NCBI RefSeq assembly: GCF_905147045.1
Contig: NC_065895.1
Location: 7,197,001-7,261,000, forward strand
Length of the DNA: 64,000 nt
Source of the DNA: Nymphalis io
Lineage: Eukaryota > Arthropoda > Insecta > Lepidoptera > Nymphalidae
Reading direction: 5' to 3'
Part shown: positions 63,883 through 64,000 of the stretch, in pieces
Position numbering within the stretch: position 1 is the first letter of the stretch
Layout: the number at the start of each line of letters is the position of its first letter
Translations under genes and position numbers: made by a program
The notes under the pieces: model-generated
What the model was told of the DNA's origin: nothing
Seen by the model: only the letters and a program-made list of their open reading frames with translations
Databases searched by the model: none

Positions 63883-64000
63883 GTATGTATTTTTATCATT
63901 ATTTCCTATGATACAGCGATGCACCGCGGTTTCTTACGCGCTAAAACAAGAAGATATATATTATCTGTTTCATACAGTTTGGCATATTGGTTCATTGGTT

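Noticed and set aside
1..64000. CRISPR arrays, operons, integrons or prophage
   Set aside because: The sequence is eukaryotic: spliced genes, SINEs and long introns; no regularly spaced direct repeats were seen.

Overview
The window is animal nuclear DNA: AT-rich, with long introns, GT..AG splice sites and many tRNA-derived SINEs. The gene structures and repeats point to a lepidopteran, probably a butterfly (inference from repeat families and insect gene types; no species can be named). Four conserved genes are recognised.

(1) Positions 2027-35872, minus strand: the complete coding region of sidekick (sdk), a homophilic adhesion receptor. I could join 28 coding exons in phase (6519 nt, 2172 residues): signal peptide, 6 Ig domains, 13 fibronectin type III domains, one membrane helix, and a cytoplasmic tail ending in the PDZ-binding GFSSFV. 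Intron 1 (16740-35793, 19 kb) holds most of the window's repeats and a dead LINE fragment. (2) 37034-38472, plus: ribosomal protein S15A in two coding exons, with a likely 5'-TOP leader exon; it is divergent from sdk. (3) 41584-56380, plus: a four-exon MARVEL-domain tetraspan protein of 169 residues, whose first intron is 13.5 kb. (4) 60847 to past the window end, plus: a second MARVEL gene with introns at the same places and phases as the first, so a tandem paralogue.

The two giant introns are not empty. I found several coding-like, splice-bounded segments that can be joined in phase but match no family I know: a candidate secreted four-cysteine protein antisense within sdk intron 1 (17814-33751), and within MARVEL intron 1 a 79-residue single-pass membrane protein (42107-42697), an 84-residue cysteine-rich tail-anchored protein behind a TATA box (44470-47254), and two small ORFs (45781-45963 minus; 49242-49409 plus). 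These models are inference from sequence alone and are the most interesting content of the window.

The rest is SINEs of several families, degraded non-LTR tails, perfect hairpins and AT-rich DNA in which I see nothing. There is no real tRNA or rRNA gene, CRISPR array or complete transposon.
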